A DNA stretch of 64,000 nt from Roridomyces roridus (taxonomy: Eukaryota; Basidiomycota; Agaricomycetes; Agaricales; Mycenaceae): assembly GCA_029378245.1 (NCBI GenBank), contig JARKIF010000124.1, forward strand, positions 35,583 through 99,582, read 5' to 3'. Below, piece after piece: positions 11,078-22,259 of the stretch (its first letter is position 1; each line of letters opens with the position of its first letter). The notes beneath the pieces are model-generated. The model made no database searches. It had not been told where the DNA came from and was given only the letters and a program-made list of their open reading frames with translations. The position numbers were made by a program, and so were the translations under genes.

Positions 11078-13268
11078 ATGTCAAGGTGACCGTTTGAGGA
11101 GGCAACGTGCAATGGAGTCCGACCTCCCTTTCCAAGTGTCGAATCATCCAAGCTCTCGGGTTCGGATGATAGCAGGAGTGTAGCGGTCACGAGTGCACAG
11201 TCCTTCGCATACCAACGAGACTCCAACATCTCGAGAAAAAGATCATATCGCATCGGACTATTCTGAAATCCGACATGAATGCCGGTGAGTTGTCGTGCCA
11301 CCCTTGCATCACCGGCTTGCGCAAGGACAGCAAATTGGGTTTCGAAGTTATCGCCGTCGAGGAAGAGGACGTCTTTAATAGACGGATAATCCCGCAAGAT
11401 GCGCTCCGTCGCCGAACTGTCCATGTCCCCGCGAAAACCAAGTCTGCGGAGGGAACAAGATGAACGGGTGATGAAATCGACAAGTCGCTGGCGAATCCGT
11501 TCGGGGTTCGTGCCATGTGGGAACCACGCCAGTTCCTCCAACGCGGGAGCCTTGATACAGTCCAAGATGCGCGGAGCATTCACGTATAGGCGCTTGAGCC
11601 GTGACAAAGTAATCGTGGAATCAGACCTTGGCACCGGCCACGGACGAGCACGAACCTTGATGTATCCTTCGATGAGATTTGGAAGGGACGGTAGGAGTTG
11701 GGCGTGGGTTTCCCAACTCGCGTCTAGATCGTATCGAGTGATGCGGTTCTGCGAGGGGAATGGCACCGGGATGGTGCGAAACTCGCTGTGTACTGCAACA
11801 TCCACGAGGGAGAATGCGGTTTCAAAGCAGTCGATGGAGTCGACACCGTCTTGACTTTTGGCATCGTCCCACTCCAGACAGAGCCGTTGGAGAGCTGGAA
11901 GCCTGTCACGAAACGAAGACATGTGAGGAACTAGATCCGTGCAAAGACGGACATAGACCTCTTCCCAGCGCGCAGAATGCTCGGAGATGGCTCTAAACAA
12001 TTCAATTTGGCGAGCAGAGTCGATATTTTGGCGCCCGTAAAAGTGAACGCGAAGTTTTCGTGCGCGCTGGAGTTGTAATTGGACTCGGTGCAAAGGATAG
12101 CCGAGCCCGAGCGAGGCATCCAACGCGATGAGCTCCCACAGCGATGGAGTCGAGATGGCAATCGATCTCCAGCGACGACAGATCTGCGCCACAAGCCAGG
12201 GACTCGAGTGTAACCCATATGTCACCAGCCAGCCAATGCTTTCGTCTTGAGGCGGCAGCGTCCACATGAAAATTTGAGACAAGATTTCCGGTGGCATCCG
12301 TCGCAGTGGAGAGAAGACGGCCGGGCCTTTTCTTTGGTACTCCAGAAGCCCAGCGCGTTCTTGAGCTAGCATCCGCAGCTGCCTCTCAAGTCGAGTGATC
12401 TCGTCGTCCAGACTTGCTAAACGCGAGTTGGCCGTGGAGAGAACTTCGCGGATGTAGACCAGCTCAGATTCCTCTGGCGGCTCGTTAGAGTTCAGGAGCA
12501 TAGAGTGCCTGCTTTGGACACCGGCATCGAGCCCGCCGTTTCCGGGCAAAGGTGTCAGGTCGAGGGCAGGAGTGGTGGTGGCACCACACTCGGAGCAGCG
12601 AAAGACCATCCTTCTGAAGAAAAAAATGAACTTGGAAACGAGAATAACGGTGGCAAACACGCAACTTGAAATTGAGATGGTGGCGGAAGAAAAGGAAGGT
12701 CGATCAATCACGATTTGATCGCATCTTGTGTAAGTATCTGATAGTCCTGCCGAGCCAGACGCGACCCGATTTCGATGTATTTATAAAAGTTCCAAAACGC
12801 TGCAGACACAATTTGGGTAAGACCGCACACCGCCATCGCTACCTCACTGGCGAACCTGTTAGCGATATCTGTTTACTCGACCCAAGAAACTAGTCCCAAG
12901 CGACATATTTGTCAAGATCCTCCAACAACTCCACTTTCACCTCGTTCTCCTCCCAAAACTCTCGTTCATACAAATCGGGCGAAAGCACGAATAAAGGAAC
13001 CCGCCCCGCCGGCGAGCAACTGCGTTTCCAATGTACAACTTCTTGAAGCGCCTCGTAGACCAGATCTGCGTCTGCGTCCAACGGCCACACCGCAACAGTC
13101 TCCAAAAGCGGCCACGGCTTTGAATCACGACCGAACAACTCGGTCAGTATATTCACCGTGAAACACTGTTGGAGAAGGGCCAGGGAGGTGACCCTCGGGA
13201 ACGTGTCCAGAGGTAATATACGCGTTATCGGCTCATACGTGTGTTCCATAATGCAGTCTTTCACGTAG

Positions 13269-13702
13269 TGTTGCCGCGAGGTGAAGGTACCTCGGAGCTG
13301 AGGTCACCTCACCTCCGACATGTTACCATAAACGGTGCCTTGAGGTCGCATCACCTCGGTCGCCTCAAGCCACCTCCGAGCTGATGTACCCCGAAGGGGA
13401 CATGACAACCAGCCGACATTCACTGATCTGTCGTCCCGACTCCAATCCTCTGCTTCAACCGCCCTCCTCAATCCCTACTGCTCTTACTACATTGAATTTT
13501 GTATGCATTATGCAATAAAAACACATTCTCCTTACAATGTAATATTTTTTAGCATGAGCCGACGAGCTCTACGGGGGATTTCCTTTTCTGTCCACCACCT
13601 CCGAGGTAACTCGAGGTCGGCTCATCAGAACTCAAGGTGGGCCGAGGTTGACACTTGATCACCTCAAGGTACCTCCACCTCACCTCGCGGCAACACTACA
13701 AG
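13269..13702. mobile_element. MITE C with TAGTGTTGCCGCGAGG ends
   Basis: The arms are inverted copies: TGTTGCCGCGAGGTGA on the left, TCACCTCGCGGCAACA on the right. Flanking sequence TTTCACGTAG occurs at 13259-13268 and 13703-13712, but the right copy is separated from the palindromic arm by CTACAAG. Two readings fit. One is a 10-bp duplication with an asymmetric right end; the other is an 8-bp hAT duplication CTTTCACG with three extra bases at the right junction. Internally, gaggt/acctc motifs recur throughout. The host frame (IYVK / KDCIME) rejoins if one flank is removed. Confidence 0.75.
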
Positions 13703-13749
13703 TTTCACGTAGATATTTGCGAACGTGAGCCAGGTGATGGATGGTTAGG

Positions 13750-14187
13750 TGTAAGGGCAACTCTGCACACTGAGGATACGCGCTCAGCCTGGATAGAGGG
13801 GATCCAAAGTGTGAATAAAGGAAATACGAATACATCCTGCAACGCACCTGGATAGAGGGGATCTAAAGAGAAATCACTCTAAGGAACCCTCTGCCCAGGT
13901 ACGGCCTATATACTTATCTAGATCGATCCTTATCCGACGGGAGCACATGGCGGGAGGCGGATCTTTGATGGATGCATATGGCGCGAGCGATGTCGCATGC
14001 AGTATCCCATCGTGATCGGAACAACGATGATCCGGGGAAGGGTGATGGACCGAGGCCGGTGGAAGAGGCGCGAGGGCGAAGGGGAGTGGAGACCGAGGGG
14101 GAGAGGTGAGGTCCGAGGTCCGACGGATCGGAGGCGTCGGAGGTACCGGAGGACCGGAGAGGGTGCGGAACGGGAGTTCCCCTTACA
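13750..14187 (-). repeat. 3' LTR of the chromovirus
   Basis: 438 bp with TG...CA ends on both strands. It matches 22274-22711 almost perfectly. The chromodomain reading frame continues into it and stops at 13914. Confidence 0.93.
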
Positions 14188-14534
14188 TCACCCCCCCCTT
14201 TGATTACGGCGTCCCGACGCAAGGCACGAACGTCGGCGCGGGGCTTGTCCGGATAGCGGCGGTAGAAATCCGCCACTAGACCCTCGGAGAATATCCGGTC
14301 GTGGCGGACCCATTCGTCGTGGTCGTGGCTATAACCTTTCCATTTAACGCGGAAATTGAGATGATTATACCGGAACTTAGCGTCCACAATCTCCTCAACC
14401 TCATACTCGTTCGGTCCGTAGTCGGCGTCCGGAAGGATCGGACCGGGCTCCTCGTGGTGTGGTCGACCTGGGAACGGGTCTCCGACCGCGAGCTCGAGTT
14501 TGACGACCGGAAAGACGGGGTGTAGGCGGGACAC
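13914..14534 (-). CDS. Chromovirus integrase tail with chromodomain
   Basis: The frame begins in SRLHPVFPVVKLELAVGDP, the conserved stretch that follows the integrase C-terminal domain in chromoviruses. It continues into a chromodomain (EYEVEEIVDAKFRYNHLNF, RVKWKGYSHDHDEWV) with its aromatic residues in place. Chromodomains steer integration toward chromatin marks. The frame then runs through the polypurine tract into the 3' LTR. It is separated from the rest of integrase (17140-17523) by the inserted element at 14543-17182. After removal of that insert the joint appears one base out of frame, so this tail is unlikely to be translated as part of pol. Confidence 0.8.
   Translation of the reverse strand: MSRLHPVFPVVKLELAVGDPFPGRPHHEEPGPILPDADYGPNEYEVEEIVDAKFRYNHLNFRVKWKGYSHDHDEWVRHDRIFSEGLVADFYRRYPDKPRADVRALRRDAVIKGGGDVRGTPVPHPLRSSGTSDASDPSDLGPHLSPSVSTPLRPRASSTGLGPSPFPGSSLFRSRWDTACDIARAICIHQRSASRHVLPSDKDRSR
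14188..14203 (-). promoter_or_regulatory. Polypurine tract of the chromovirus
   Basis: On the minus strand AAAGGGGGGGGTGA directly abuts the 3' LTR start (TGTAAGG). Position and composition fit the plus-strand DNA primer of LTR retrotransposons. Confidence 0.75.
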
Positions 14535-14542
14535 ACTAGATA

Positions 14543-17182
14543 CAGTAAAACTTTTGCAAAAAACACGTTACTAATCATCCGTAGGTATTGCAAAAGAACA
14601 CGTTAAATATTATCTATACCCAAAAGGCACTGAATCTCTTATCTCTGACCGTATCCATCACAGGGATCAGGGCGGCATCCTGGGGCAGTATCGGGTATAC
14701 TGAACAACCAGATTAACTCTCGGTTAAGCTCTATTTAATGGGTAATTGATATTAATATCTTAAATTGCCATCAATGGCTCCGGAGATGACTGATACCACT
14801 GCATCAATTGACTACACATGCTCGGCATGGATCAGAAATGATCGGGGATCAAAAAATCAAAGTTGTAGAGCTGATTTGCAGCTACAGAATCACCCTATAC
14901 AATACTGGCTCAAAATGCCTGGCTGGCTCACAAAATGCAAAATACTTTCCAAACCCCGGCTTCAGAAAAATGAAATGCCTGTATTACATTGTTCAAAATG
15001 TATGGCCTATTGCTCAGGGTGTTTTGATGGTGATGTTTTAGGGCACAGCGGCATGGTAGGTCTGGTGGGTTAGCAAAGGAGGTGTACCTGGTAGCTGAGG
15101 GGACTCCCCACTGTTTCAAAGTATTGGTTGTCTAGTCTATTGGTTACTTGTCTCTCTAATAATTCCCCCCTTATTCTGTGTTTTTGCCAAGGTCGCAAGT
15201 TCAAATCCCAGTACCCCCATCCCATTTTTGTTGCCTTTATACCTTTAGCACCATTCCCTCAATTCTTTTGAATCTTCATGGAACTATTGCAGCACTCCCT
15301 CCCATGCACTCCATGTATTTACAACCCCCATTTACACTCACTGAGAGGCACAATTGCTGTATGATTGGAAACACTGATTTCCTGGTGCTGAATGATTCTG
15401 GTGCCCAGATGTGTGATCTGTAGCCTGTAAGTCTGATCCTGGATCATATTAACTCTAATCTGAAGAAGGTTCAACCAAGGCCCTTGATTCCAGAGAGATT
15501 TCAACTCAATTCTTCAAATGTAAGTGTGCACCAGTTCTCAATACCTGTGGCTAATGCATTGGTTCCAACACCACAGTGAACATTTCCCTTGCCAGTAGAC
15601 CCCATTAGAGCAAAGAAACTGGCCAGAACATGAGGAGAAACCTGAGTTATGAGTGTGATCATTTTGAGCTGATCCCCCTTGTTGTGCACCTACAGGGCCA
15701 TGTACATGTATTGGGAGTCTAAAAACTAGATGAAACATCTTAAAATTGCTCCACCCATCCATATTTGCAAGAGCATTTGCAATATTCCACTGGTTGTGTT
15801 TGGGTCTGGCAGGATTGTAGGGTAAGAATTCGGTCAAATGTCCAGTAGAGCTCTTGAACAGAACTCCATGGATTCTCCGCCAACCTTCATGATCAAGGAC
15901 ACTTTCTGGACCCCCTGAGCTCCCTTTCCTCATTGGTGACTTCAAATATCCCAGATTCCACTCCCTTTGTCTTCTATCAACAGAATGATCCAAAATGATC
16001 ACAAAATCTCTATGCATATAACTTTACTTTCTGTGCAGGTATTCAGCTGATCTTGGTTGTGCTGGCCTCCTATACTCTAGGGTGCTTGCCCCATGTACTT
16101 CAACCACAGAGGAAAAATCAAGAGCATGAGCAATACAGTGAAAATGGGATTTGATGACTTTTCCCACTTTCACCTGGCCTATTGTGCACCTTATGGTAAG
16201 GGACTTCAAAAGTCATTGATAATACTCATTGAAGTCTTGGGGTGCTAAGGATCAGGTTATCAACTGCCAATATCAATAGCTGCTCCTAAATCTACCTTTT
16301 ATCTCATTCACTTATAACACTCTCCCATGGCTCAGATCTGGACTGATATTTGAGATCTAGCATCCTAAGTGGTACATGAACATGCTAAGCTCACAGATCA
16401 CAAAAGCATGAAACTACATGGAAATGATATCAAAGGTGCAAAAATGCACAGACCATTTCCACTCTTACAACTGGTATATACACAAAGTGATAACACACTT
16501 GTTGCCAAAACATGTGGAAGGATTGAAAGAAGAATTGTTGTCAGTAAAGTTTGTTAAGGATCCCAGAGGCAGATCCAATGGGAGTGCAAAAGCTGAAAAT
16601 TGCCTTTTTGGGAGGAAAGCGTAGTGGCCAAATCGGGAATAGCATCCGAAATGTCAAACACTTTTTGAATTCAGAGTTGATGATACCACTCTGAGGTTAG
16701 AAAACATAATGGTTCCTTTGGTATGAAGCCTTGGGACACACTCAGCTTTCAAAACCTGGGGTTGGTTTCCAAAGACTTGCCTCTGAAAAAGTATTTTGCA
16801 TTTTGCGGGCCAGCCAATCAGTTTGATGTAAAACAATGTTAGCAACTCCTGTAGCTCTCGAGCGGCTCTACAACTTTGATTTTTTGATCCCCCATCTTTT
16901 TTTGATGCATGCCGCTGCTCCAAATGTGCCGGTTACTCTTTCAGGATTGTTATCACATCTGGAAGAAGCCATCAATGTTCTCTTCCCATAGGGGATTCTC
17001 CGAGAAGGCCGGAGGATGAAAATCAATTTTTAATAGCATATATAGCCTGTGCCGGTGTGCCGGATGTGCCGTGCCAGCCGGTCAACTAGTTCTGGCAGTC
17101 TCTTCCATAGATAAGAATTAACCTGAACTTTTGCAAAGCCTACGGATGATCCATAACATGTTTCTTTGCAAAAGTTTTACTA
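14543..17182. mobile_element. Mariner-like insertion in the chromovirus
   Basis: The outer ends are inverted: CAGTAAAACTTTTGCAAA at the left and TTTGCAAAAGTTTTACTA at the right, with TA on both sides (14541-14542 and 17183-17184). The similarity extends through a CCGTAGG block about 45 bp in. Just inside the left end TGCAAAA-AACACGTTA occurs twice. A second inverted pair lies deeper (roughly 14843-14950 and 16793-16893, sharing atcaaaaaatcaaagttgtagag and gcaaaatacttt), so a second element may be nested. No transposase or other gene is recognised in the 2.6 kb. It separates the integrase C-terminal domain from the chromodomain. Confidence 0.75.
15125..15230 (+). repeat. tRNA-derived (SINE-like) sequence
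   Basis: On the plus strand an A-box-like segment (tagtctattggttac) is followed about 50 nt later by a B-box-like segment (gcaagttcaaatcccag). The spacing fits a tRNA with a long middle. It lies inside the insertion at 14543-17182. Acceptor pairing is poor, so it is not a working tRNA. Confidence 0.4.
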
Positions 17183-17523
17183 TACCAGCTGCTGGCGGGG
17201 AGCTCGAGCTTGAAGGCTCCCTTTCCGACGACCTTTATGACCTTGAACGGACCGAGGCGCTTGTAGGACAGTTTCGGAGACGGGCGGGTTGTCCGGATGT
17301 CCGAAGCGTCGAGCCAGACGCGGTCTCCGACTTTGATGTCCGGAGCGGCAAGGCGGCGGCGGTTGTAGTACTGCTTCTGCTCCGCCTTGGCTTTAACGAG
17401 CGCGGCTTGAGCTTCGGAGACTCCGTGCGCGATCCGGTCCCGGAATGCCTGAGCGGACTCGACGTCGGACCGGAGGTCGGTAGGCTCAAACCCGAGTCGA
17501 GGGAGGCGGCCGGAGTCGGTCAT
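17140..17523 (-). pseudogene. Chromovirus integrase C-terminal domain
   Basis: The peptide contains AFRDRIAHGVSEAQAALVK, then QYYNRRRLAAPDIKVGDRVW and LSYKRLGPFKVIKVVGKGAF. This is the linker and GPY/F-like C-terminal domain of Ty3 integrases. The catalytic DDE core that should precede it is absent. Upstream there is unrelated sequence with palindromes and a tRNA-like repeat up to about 18105. The last residues (KTFAKKHVMDHP) already belong to the inserted element. Confidence 0.8.
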
Positions 17524-17539
17524 AAACGCACCAGTGGCA

Positions 17540-18107
17540 GCACCCAGAATGCATTATGGGCGCGTTTGGCTGGGACCCGTATTGCAATACGGGTGTGCCC
17601 CGGCCGGCCGGCCAGGATGTGCCCGTAATGCATTACGGGTCATAGGGTGAAACACAAAAGAACTCAAAGGTTAAGAGCAGGAATTGAACCCAAAACCTCC
17701 TGCTGTCAACTGACCAGAGCAGAAGACAGACACCATAACCAACTAGACCATTGTAGAGTGACAGATAGGTGCCAACATCAAGCCAAACCATGCCCCCAGA
17801 CAGAGATCCCGCCGTGAATTGGCGGTTAGATGACGGTTAGGTTAGGTTAGGTTAGGTTTGGTGTGGCCCAGGACTGTCAACATCCCCCCTGCGGCCTCGG
17901 CTGTGAATATCGCTCACAGAATCCACCGTGAATTGGCGGTTAGGGGCAATATCCACTGTGAATTGGTGGTTAGGGGTGTGAATGCTGGGTTAGGGTTAGG
18001 TTGGGTGGCTGGTATTGTATGGGCTGCAAATATTTTAACCAGTATGGTTATTATAGTGTAGTAGTAACAGTTGCCATTCTGATTATGTAATGGTGTTCTG
18101 GAGGCTG
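17540..18107. other. Foreign segment replacing the integrase core
   Basis: This block lies between the integrase zinc-binding domain and the integrase C-terminal domain, where about 200 catalytic residues are expected. It holds two perfect 18-bp palindromes: CCCGTATTGCAATACGGG (17577-17594) and CCCGTAATGCATTACGGG (17622-17639), with a CCGGCCGGCCGGCC run between them. It also holds a tRNA-like repeat, a short (GGTTA)n run near 17838-17865 and three copies of a unit resembling caccgtgaattggcggttagg (about 17811, 17924 and 17955). No gene is recognised. Confidence 0.7.
17668..17760 (-). repeat. tRNA-derived (SINE-like) sequence
   Basis: On the minus strand TGGTCTAGTTGGTTATGG is a clear A-box/D-arm and GGGTTCAATTCCTGC a clear B-box/T-arm, 45 nt apart. 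The acceptor stem does not close convincingly. I read it as a SINE head or tRNA pseudogene. Confidence 0.5.
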
Positions 18108-20922
18108 TGGGTTCCGTCGGGTGGAGCTCGCCGACCGGAAGCTTCCGGAGCACCTTGGTCCGGCAGCAGAGGTCGCACGTCGAGACATAGCTTCCTACGT
18201 GCCGGGACATCTGGGGCCACCAGTAGTTCCGCAAAACGAGCTCCAGCGTCTTGAAACGCCCCGCATGCCCTGCGACACGAGTGTCGTGGTGCTGCTCGAT
18301 GATACGGCGTCGAAGGTCTTTGTCTCGGGGGACGACTATCCGCCCTCGGAAGTACAGAATTCCGTCAGAGACGTGCCATTCTGACGACCGAGTGGACTTC
18401 GACGTCCGACCTTTGAGCAGCTCCCGGGCAGCAAGAGCCACAGCGTCTTCCAGGTCCGGAGCCGTCCGGAGCGCGTCTCGGATGTCCCGGAGGACGGAGG
18501 CCCCCGGGCCGGAGATGACAACCCCCTCGGTCGCCCGGACGTGGAACAACTCGGGCCGGAGCAAAGTCACGTCCTCGTTGTCGGAGAACACCCCGTGGTC
18601 CGGACGACAAGAGAGTGCGTCTGCGCGCCCCATCTGAGAGCCGGGCTTGTGGTGAAGCGCGAAATCAAACCGGGACAAGTACAAGGACCATCGTGCTTGT
18701 CTCCGGTTGAGATGCTGGGCCTTGCGGAAATACTCGAGGTTCTTGTGGTCAGTCCAGATCTCGACAGGGTGCTCCGCACCTTCGAGGAAGTGTCGCCATT
18801 CCTCTAGTGCGCGGATGATCGCCAGCATCTCCTTGTTGTGGATCTCGTAGTTGCGCTGAACGTTGGTTAGCGATTTCGAGAAAAACGCAACAGGTCTCCA
18901 CTTCCCATCGGGGCGGTCTTCTCGTTGAGATAGGACCGCCCCTGAGGCGAATTCGCTTGAGTCGGCCTCCAACCTCCACGGTTGAGTCGGGTCCGGAAGA
19001 ATAAGGACTGGCTCCGAGGTGATCGCGTCCTTGAGGGCCCGGAAAGCTGCGGCCGCCAGGTCCGACCAGGTCCACCGGGTGTCCTTCTTCGTTAGGTCGA
19101 ACAACGGCCGCGCAATGCCGGAGAATCCGAGAACAAAACGGCGGTAGAAGTTGATGAACCCTAAAAACTGCTGGACGTCCTTCCGGTTCTCCGGCTCCGG
19201 CCACTCGGCGACACCCGCGACCTTGGCCGGATCCATCCGGACGGTGCCGTCGGAGATGATGACGCCGAGATACTCGATCTCTGTGACCTCGAACTGGCAC
19301 TTCTCGAGTCGGAGGTAGAGCTTGTGTTCCCGGAGCCTCCGGAGGACTTCCTCGGTGATCCGACGATGGCGCTCGAGGTCTGAGTGCGCGATGAGAATAT
19401 CGTCCAGGTAGATGTAAACGTCACCCGAAAGAATGAGGTCCTGGAAGATATCATTCATCATCATCTGGAAGGTCGCCGGAGAGTTTGTGAGGCCGAAAAA
19501 CATGACCAGCGGCTCGAAGAGCCCCCGGTTTGTCCGGAAGGCAGCCTTCCACTCGTCGCCCTCTTTGATCCGGACATTGTTGAACCCCCAGCGGACGTCG
19601 AGCTTGGTGAAGAACCGGCAGTGCTTCAAACGATTAACTAGGTCATCAATCAGCGGGAGGGGATACCGGTTCTTCACGGTCATCGCGTTCAAGACCCGAT
19701 AGTCCTGCACGAGCCGGAGCGCTCCGTCCTTCTTTTTGATAAAGAAGACCGGAGAGGCCATCGGAGACTTCGAGGGGCGAATCCGGCCAGACCGGAGGTT
19801 CTCCTCGATGAAGCTGTCGAGCTCCCGCTGCTCCGCCGGAGCAATCGGATAGCACTTACAGTTAGCCGGCTTGCTGTCCGGAACCAGCTCGATCACGTGG
19901 TCCCACGCGCGGCGCTCCGGAAGGGCGTCAAAGGATTTCTCCGCGAACACATCCGCGAATTCCTGGGCCCACTTAGGAAGTTCGGACTTGGGGGGTGCGG
20001 AATTGCGAGCGTATCCCTCGGCGAGACGTTGAGAGAAGGAGCTGCTCGCTCGGATCTCAGCTTCCGTCGGAGGGGGAAGGAAGGAGGTGTAAAGGATCCG
20101 GTCGCCCTCTTCGATCTCAGAGTAGTCGTCGTCATCGTCCGAGTCCTCGCAAAACTCCTGCAGACCCGGGAGGTCGTCGGCATCGTCGTCCTCTTCGTCT
20201 GGACCCGAGTCCGGGAAATCGCCGAGCCGGAGTCGTCGGAGGTGTTCGGCCTGGATTCCGGTAAGCCTCCGGAGTTCGCGGCGCTCGGCCTTGACTTCGG
20301 AGCGACACTCCGAACAAGCCTCAGGGCAGCGGGTCATCTTGACCGACTGCGTGGCCCAGTCCACCTCCGGGTTATGCTTCCGGAGCCACGAGTGACCTAG
20401 GATGAGTTTTTGTCGGCCAAGACGCGTTACCGCAAAGAGGATGCGCTCCGAGTGACCTTGGTAGCGCAACACCACGTCGACGACCTGACGTATGGATCCC
20501 GCCTCGTTCGGCGTGCCGTCGACGTTGAAGACCGGAATCGGCCGGGGGAGTTCCCGAGTAGGAATCTTGTGCCGAAGCACCAGATCCCTATCGATGAAGT
20601 CGGACGTCGCTCCACAGTCGAGGAGACCTTGGAGGGACATTTTAAATGCCGACTGGGTGGACTCGATCTCCAGGGGAATGTGGAGGGAGTTGGCGCCGGG
20701 GGTGGCCCAGATCTCGTACGAGTCCAGGAGCAGGCGTTCCCACGCCCGACGACGGGTCCGAGGCAGAGAAGGGTCTCCGGCTGGGACGGAGGGTTCGGAG
20801 GTTCCGGAGGTTCCGGAGGGATCAGGGGGAGATGCGACGGTCGTTTTGCAAGAGGAATCACATATATTATCGCCAGGATACAAACAAGCAAAACGATTAG
20901 ACAACGAGGGCGCACCAATCAC
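17914..20922 (-). pseudogene. pol: Chromovirus pol: protease, RT, RNase H, partial integrase
   Basis: About 940 residues of genuine pol are followed by an unrelated tail. In order they show a protease with [12 protein letters not shown] (DCGA in place of the usual DTGA/DSGA), and a reverse transcriptase with the active site [10 protein letters not shown]. Next come RNase H ([15 protein letters not shown]) and the integrase zinc-binding domain ([13 protein letters not shown] to STCDLC, an HHCC pattern). The sequence leaves the family after [10 protein letters not shown] near 18108. Pol is in the -1 frame relative to gag and overlaps its stop codon at 20919-20922, so a frameshift or reinitiation would be needed. 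No ATG is seen at the junction; the frame opens with GTG. Without the integrase core it cannot integrate by itself. Confidence 0.9.
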
Positions 20923-22130
20923 TCGTTGTGGGTCACAAAGTCCTCCTGAACCTCCTCAGCCTCGGGTACCTCAGTTGCGGTGACCCGGAGGTGCTCGATA
21001 AGCTCTCCGAGCAGCTCCGGACCGAACTGATCCGCGACGTCGAGGGCGGCCGCCCGAATGTCGACGGCATTCGGACAATCCCGGGCAATGTGGCCAAGCG
21101 CGCCACATCGGTAGCAGGCGCGTCCGGGAGGGCGCGCACGAGTTCGGTCGACGTCCATGGGGACGACGTCGGGGGCACGAGGAGCGGGGGCCTGTCGGGC
21201 CGGAGCCGGAGCCGGAGCCGGAAACGCCGCAGGGACAAAGGGCATTACAGCCGGCCGCGGTCGGACAGGGGCAGCAGCAGCGGCGGGGCGAACCGGTTGC
21301 TGGAAGGTTTGCGCGTTCCGGACCGCTTGGTATTGCCGGAACGCGCGCACACGCCACTCCGGGTAGGCACTTTCGCCCGGAGGGGTGTTCGTCGCGATGG
21401 CGACGTTCAGGTCCGGACGGAGGCCGAGCCGGAACTTGGTGACCTTGAGGAGCGGGTCGGTGTACCCCGCGTCCTCGAACGCATCCTCGAAAGTGTCCGT
21501 GTAGAGGTACACGTCCGAGGTGGACATGTGGTACTTGCTCGACTCGAGCTTCCGGCGGGCAAGCTCAGCCGAGTTCTCCTCAACGAAACGCTCCACGAAC
21601 TGGGCGCGGAAAAGGGCCCAGGTGGGGAAGGGAAATACGTCCTGGCGCCGTGCACGCTCCGCCCACTTCTGTGCCGAGCCGGTGGACATGTAGCCCAACG
21701 CGAAGCGGACAGCGCGCTCCTCCGACGGCTGGAGGCCGGGACTGGGGCTGAACTGCTCCGGGACTTGACGGTAGTACGACTTGCACGCGTCAAGGAATGC
21801 CCGGCCTGCGGCGCGGTCTCCGTCGAAGCTCGGAGGGGGGTTCGGCCAGAGCAACGACCGGGAGCTGAGGATGCCCTCTCCAAATAAGGCCGAAGCAAAA
21901 CGCACCGGAGCGGGGCGCGCGTCGGGGGCAAGATGGGGCGGTGGTTCTCGCGCCTGAGGGGGATGCGCCGGAGCCTCCGGCACGTGGTCGTCCGGAGGAC
22001 CGTCAAGGTGTACAGGAAGGCGCTGAAGAATATTTTCGATGTTACCGAAGCGGTCGCCAATTTGTTGTTCGAAGGTTTCGAGACGTTCTTTGAGATCAGG
22101 GGCCGGAGCATTCGGCTGTGGCTGGTCCAT
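20919..22130 (-). CDS. gag: Chromovirus Gag (capsid and nucleocapsid)
   Basis: A 403-residue protein starts at ATG 22130. It has an N-terminal coiled coil ([19 protein letters not shown]), a Pro-rich linker and a capsid-like domain ([20 protein letters not shown] to [15 protein letters not shown]). A Pro/Ala-rich stretch and one CCHC zinc knuckle ([14 protein letters not shown]) follow. Gag packages the element RNA into particles. The frame is fully open and the codon use is even, unlike the damaged pol behind it. The start fits: it lies about 130 bp inside the primer-binding site. Confidence 0.9.
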   Translation of the reverse strand: MDQPQPNAPAPDLKERLETFEQQIGDRFGNIENILQRLPVHLDGPPDDHVPEAPAHPPQAREPPPHLAPDARPAPVRFASALFGEGILSSRSLLWPNPPPSFDGDRAAGRAFLDACKSYYRQVPEQFSPSPGLQPSEERAVRFALGYMSTGSAQKWAERARRQDVFPFPTWALFRAQFVERFVEENSAELARRKLESSKYHMSTSDVYLYTDTFEDAFEDAGYTDPLLKVTKFRLGLRPDLNVAIATNTPPGESAYPEWRVRAFRQYQAVRNAQTFQQPVRPAAAAAPVRPRPAVMPFVPAAFPAPAPAPARQAPAPRAPDVVPMDVDRTRARPPGRACYRCGALGHIARDCPNAVDIRAAALDVADQFGPELLGELIEHLRVTATEVPEAEEVQEDFVTHNE

Positions 22131-22259
22131 GACGTCGAGAGGTTCGGAGTTCGAAACGGAAGGGGCGTCAAGATAGGGTGGGTCTCCGGCCGCGTCGGAG
22201 TCGGAGTCGTCAACGCGCGCGGAGTACGTGCCGGAAATCTTGACGGGTTAGTCCGTTGG

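Larger units (their letters stand above)
8400..12609 (-). pseudogene. F-box/ankyrin-repeat fusion gene split by two MITEs
   Basis: Starting at ATG 12609 (MVFRCSECGATTTP), the protein has a family B layout. A short Cys-containing N-terminus is followed by a coiled coil (SRLASLDDEITRLERQLRML), the F-box (LRRMPPEILSQIF to STPSLWELI) and a long leucine-rich region. Instead of the C-terminal tail seen in the paralogue at 56518-58149, it continues in frame into ankyrin repeats (GGRTPLHVASSNGHLDI). It is then cut by a MITE at 10533-11077. On the far side 13 more ankyrin repeats follow, with a second MITE at 8583-9243. After that come YGH and an acidic Ser/Asp tail ending at 8400. F-box proteins are SCF substrate adaptors and ankyrins bind protein partners. 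With both MITEs present the gene cannot encode the fusion. The start was chosen by alignment with the two paralogues. Confidence 0.8.

Noticed and set aside
13997..14203. Plus-strand Arg/Gly-rich frame duplicated at 22521-22715
   Set aside because: It is the antisense frame of the LTR; both copies exist because LTRs are duplicated.
17838..17870. (GGTTA)n run as an interstitial telomere
   Set aside because: Only four or five short units, and the unit is TTAGG rather than the fungal TTAGGG; low complexity inside a repeat block is the simpler reading.
18749..21887. Several long frames on both strands across gag and pol
   Set aside because: They are shadows of the GC-rich gag/pol frames and contain no domains.
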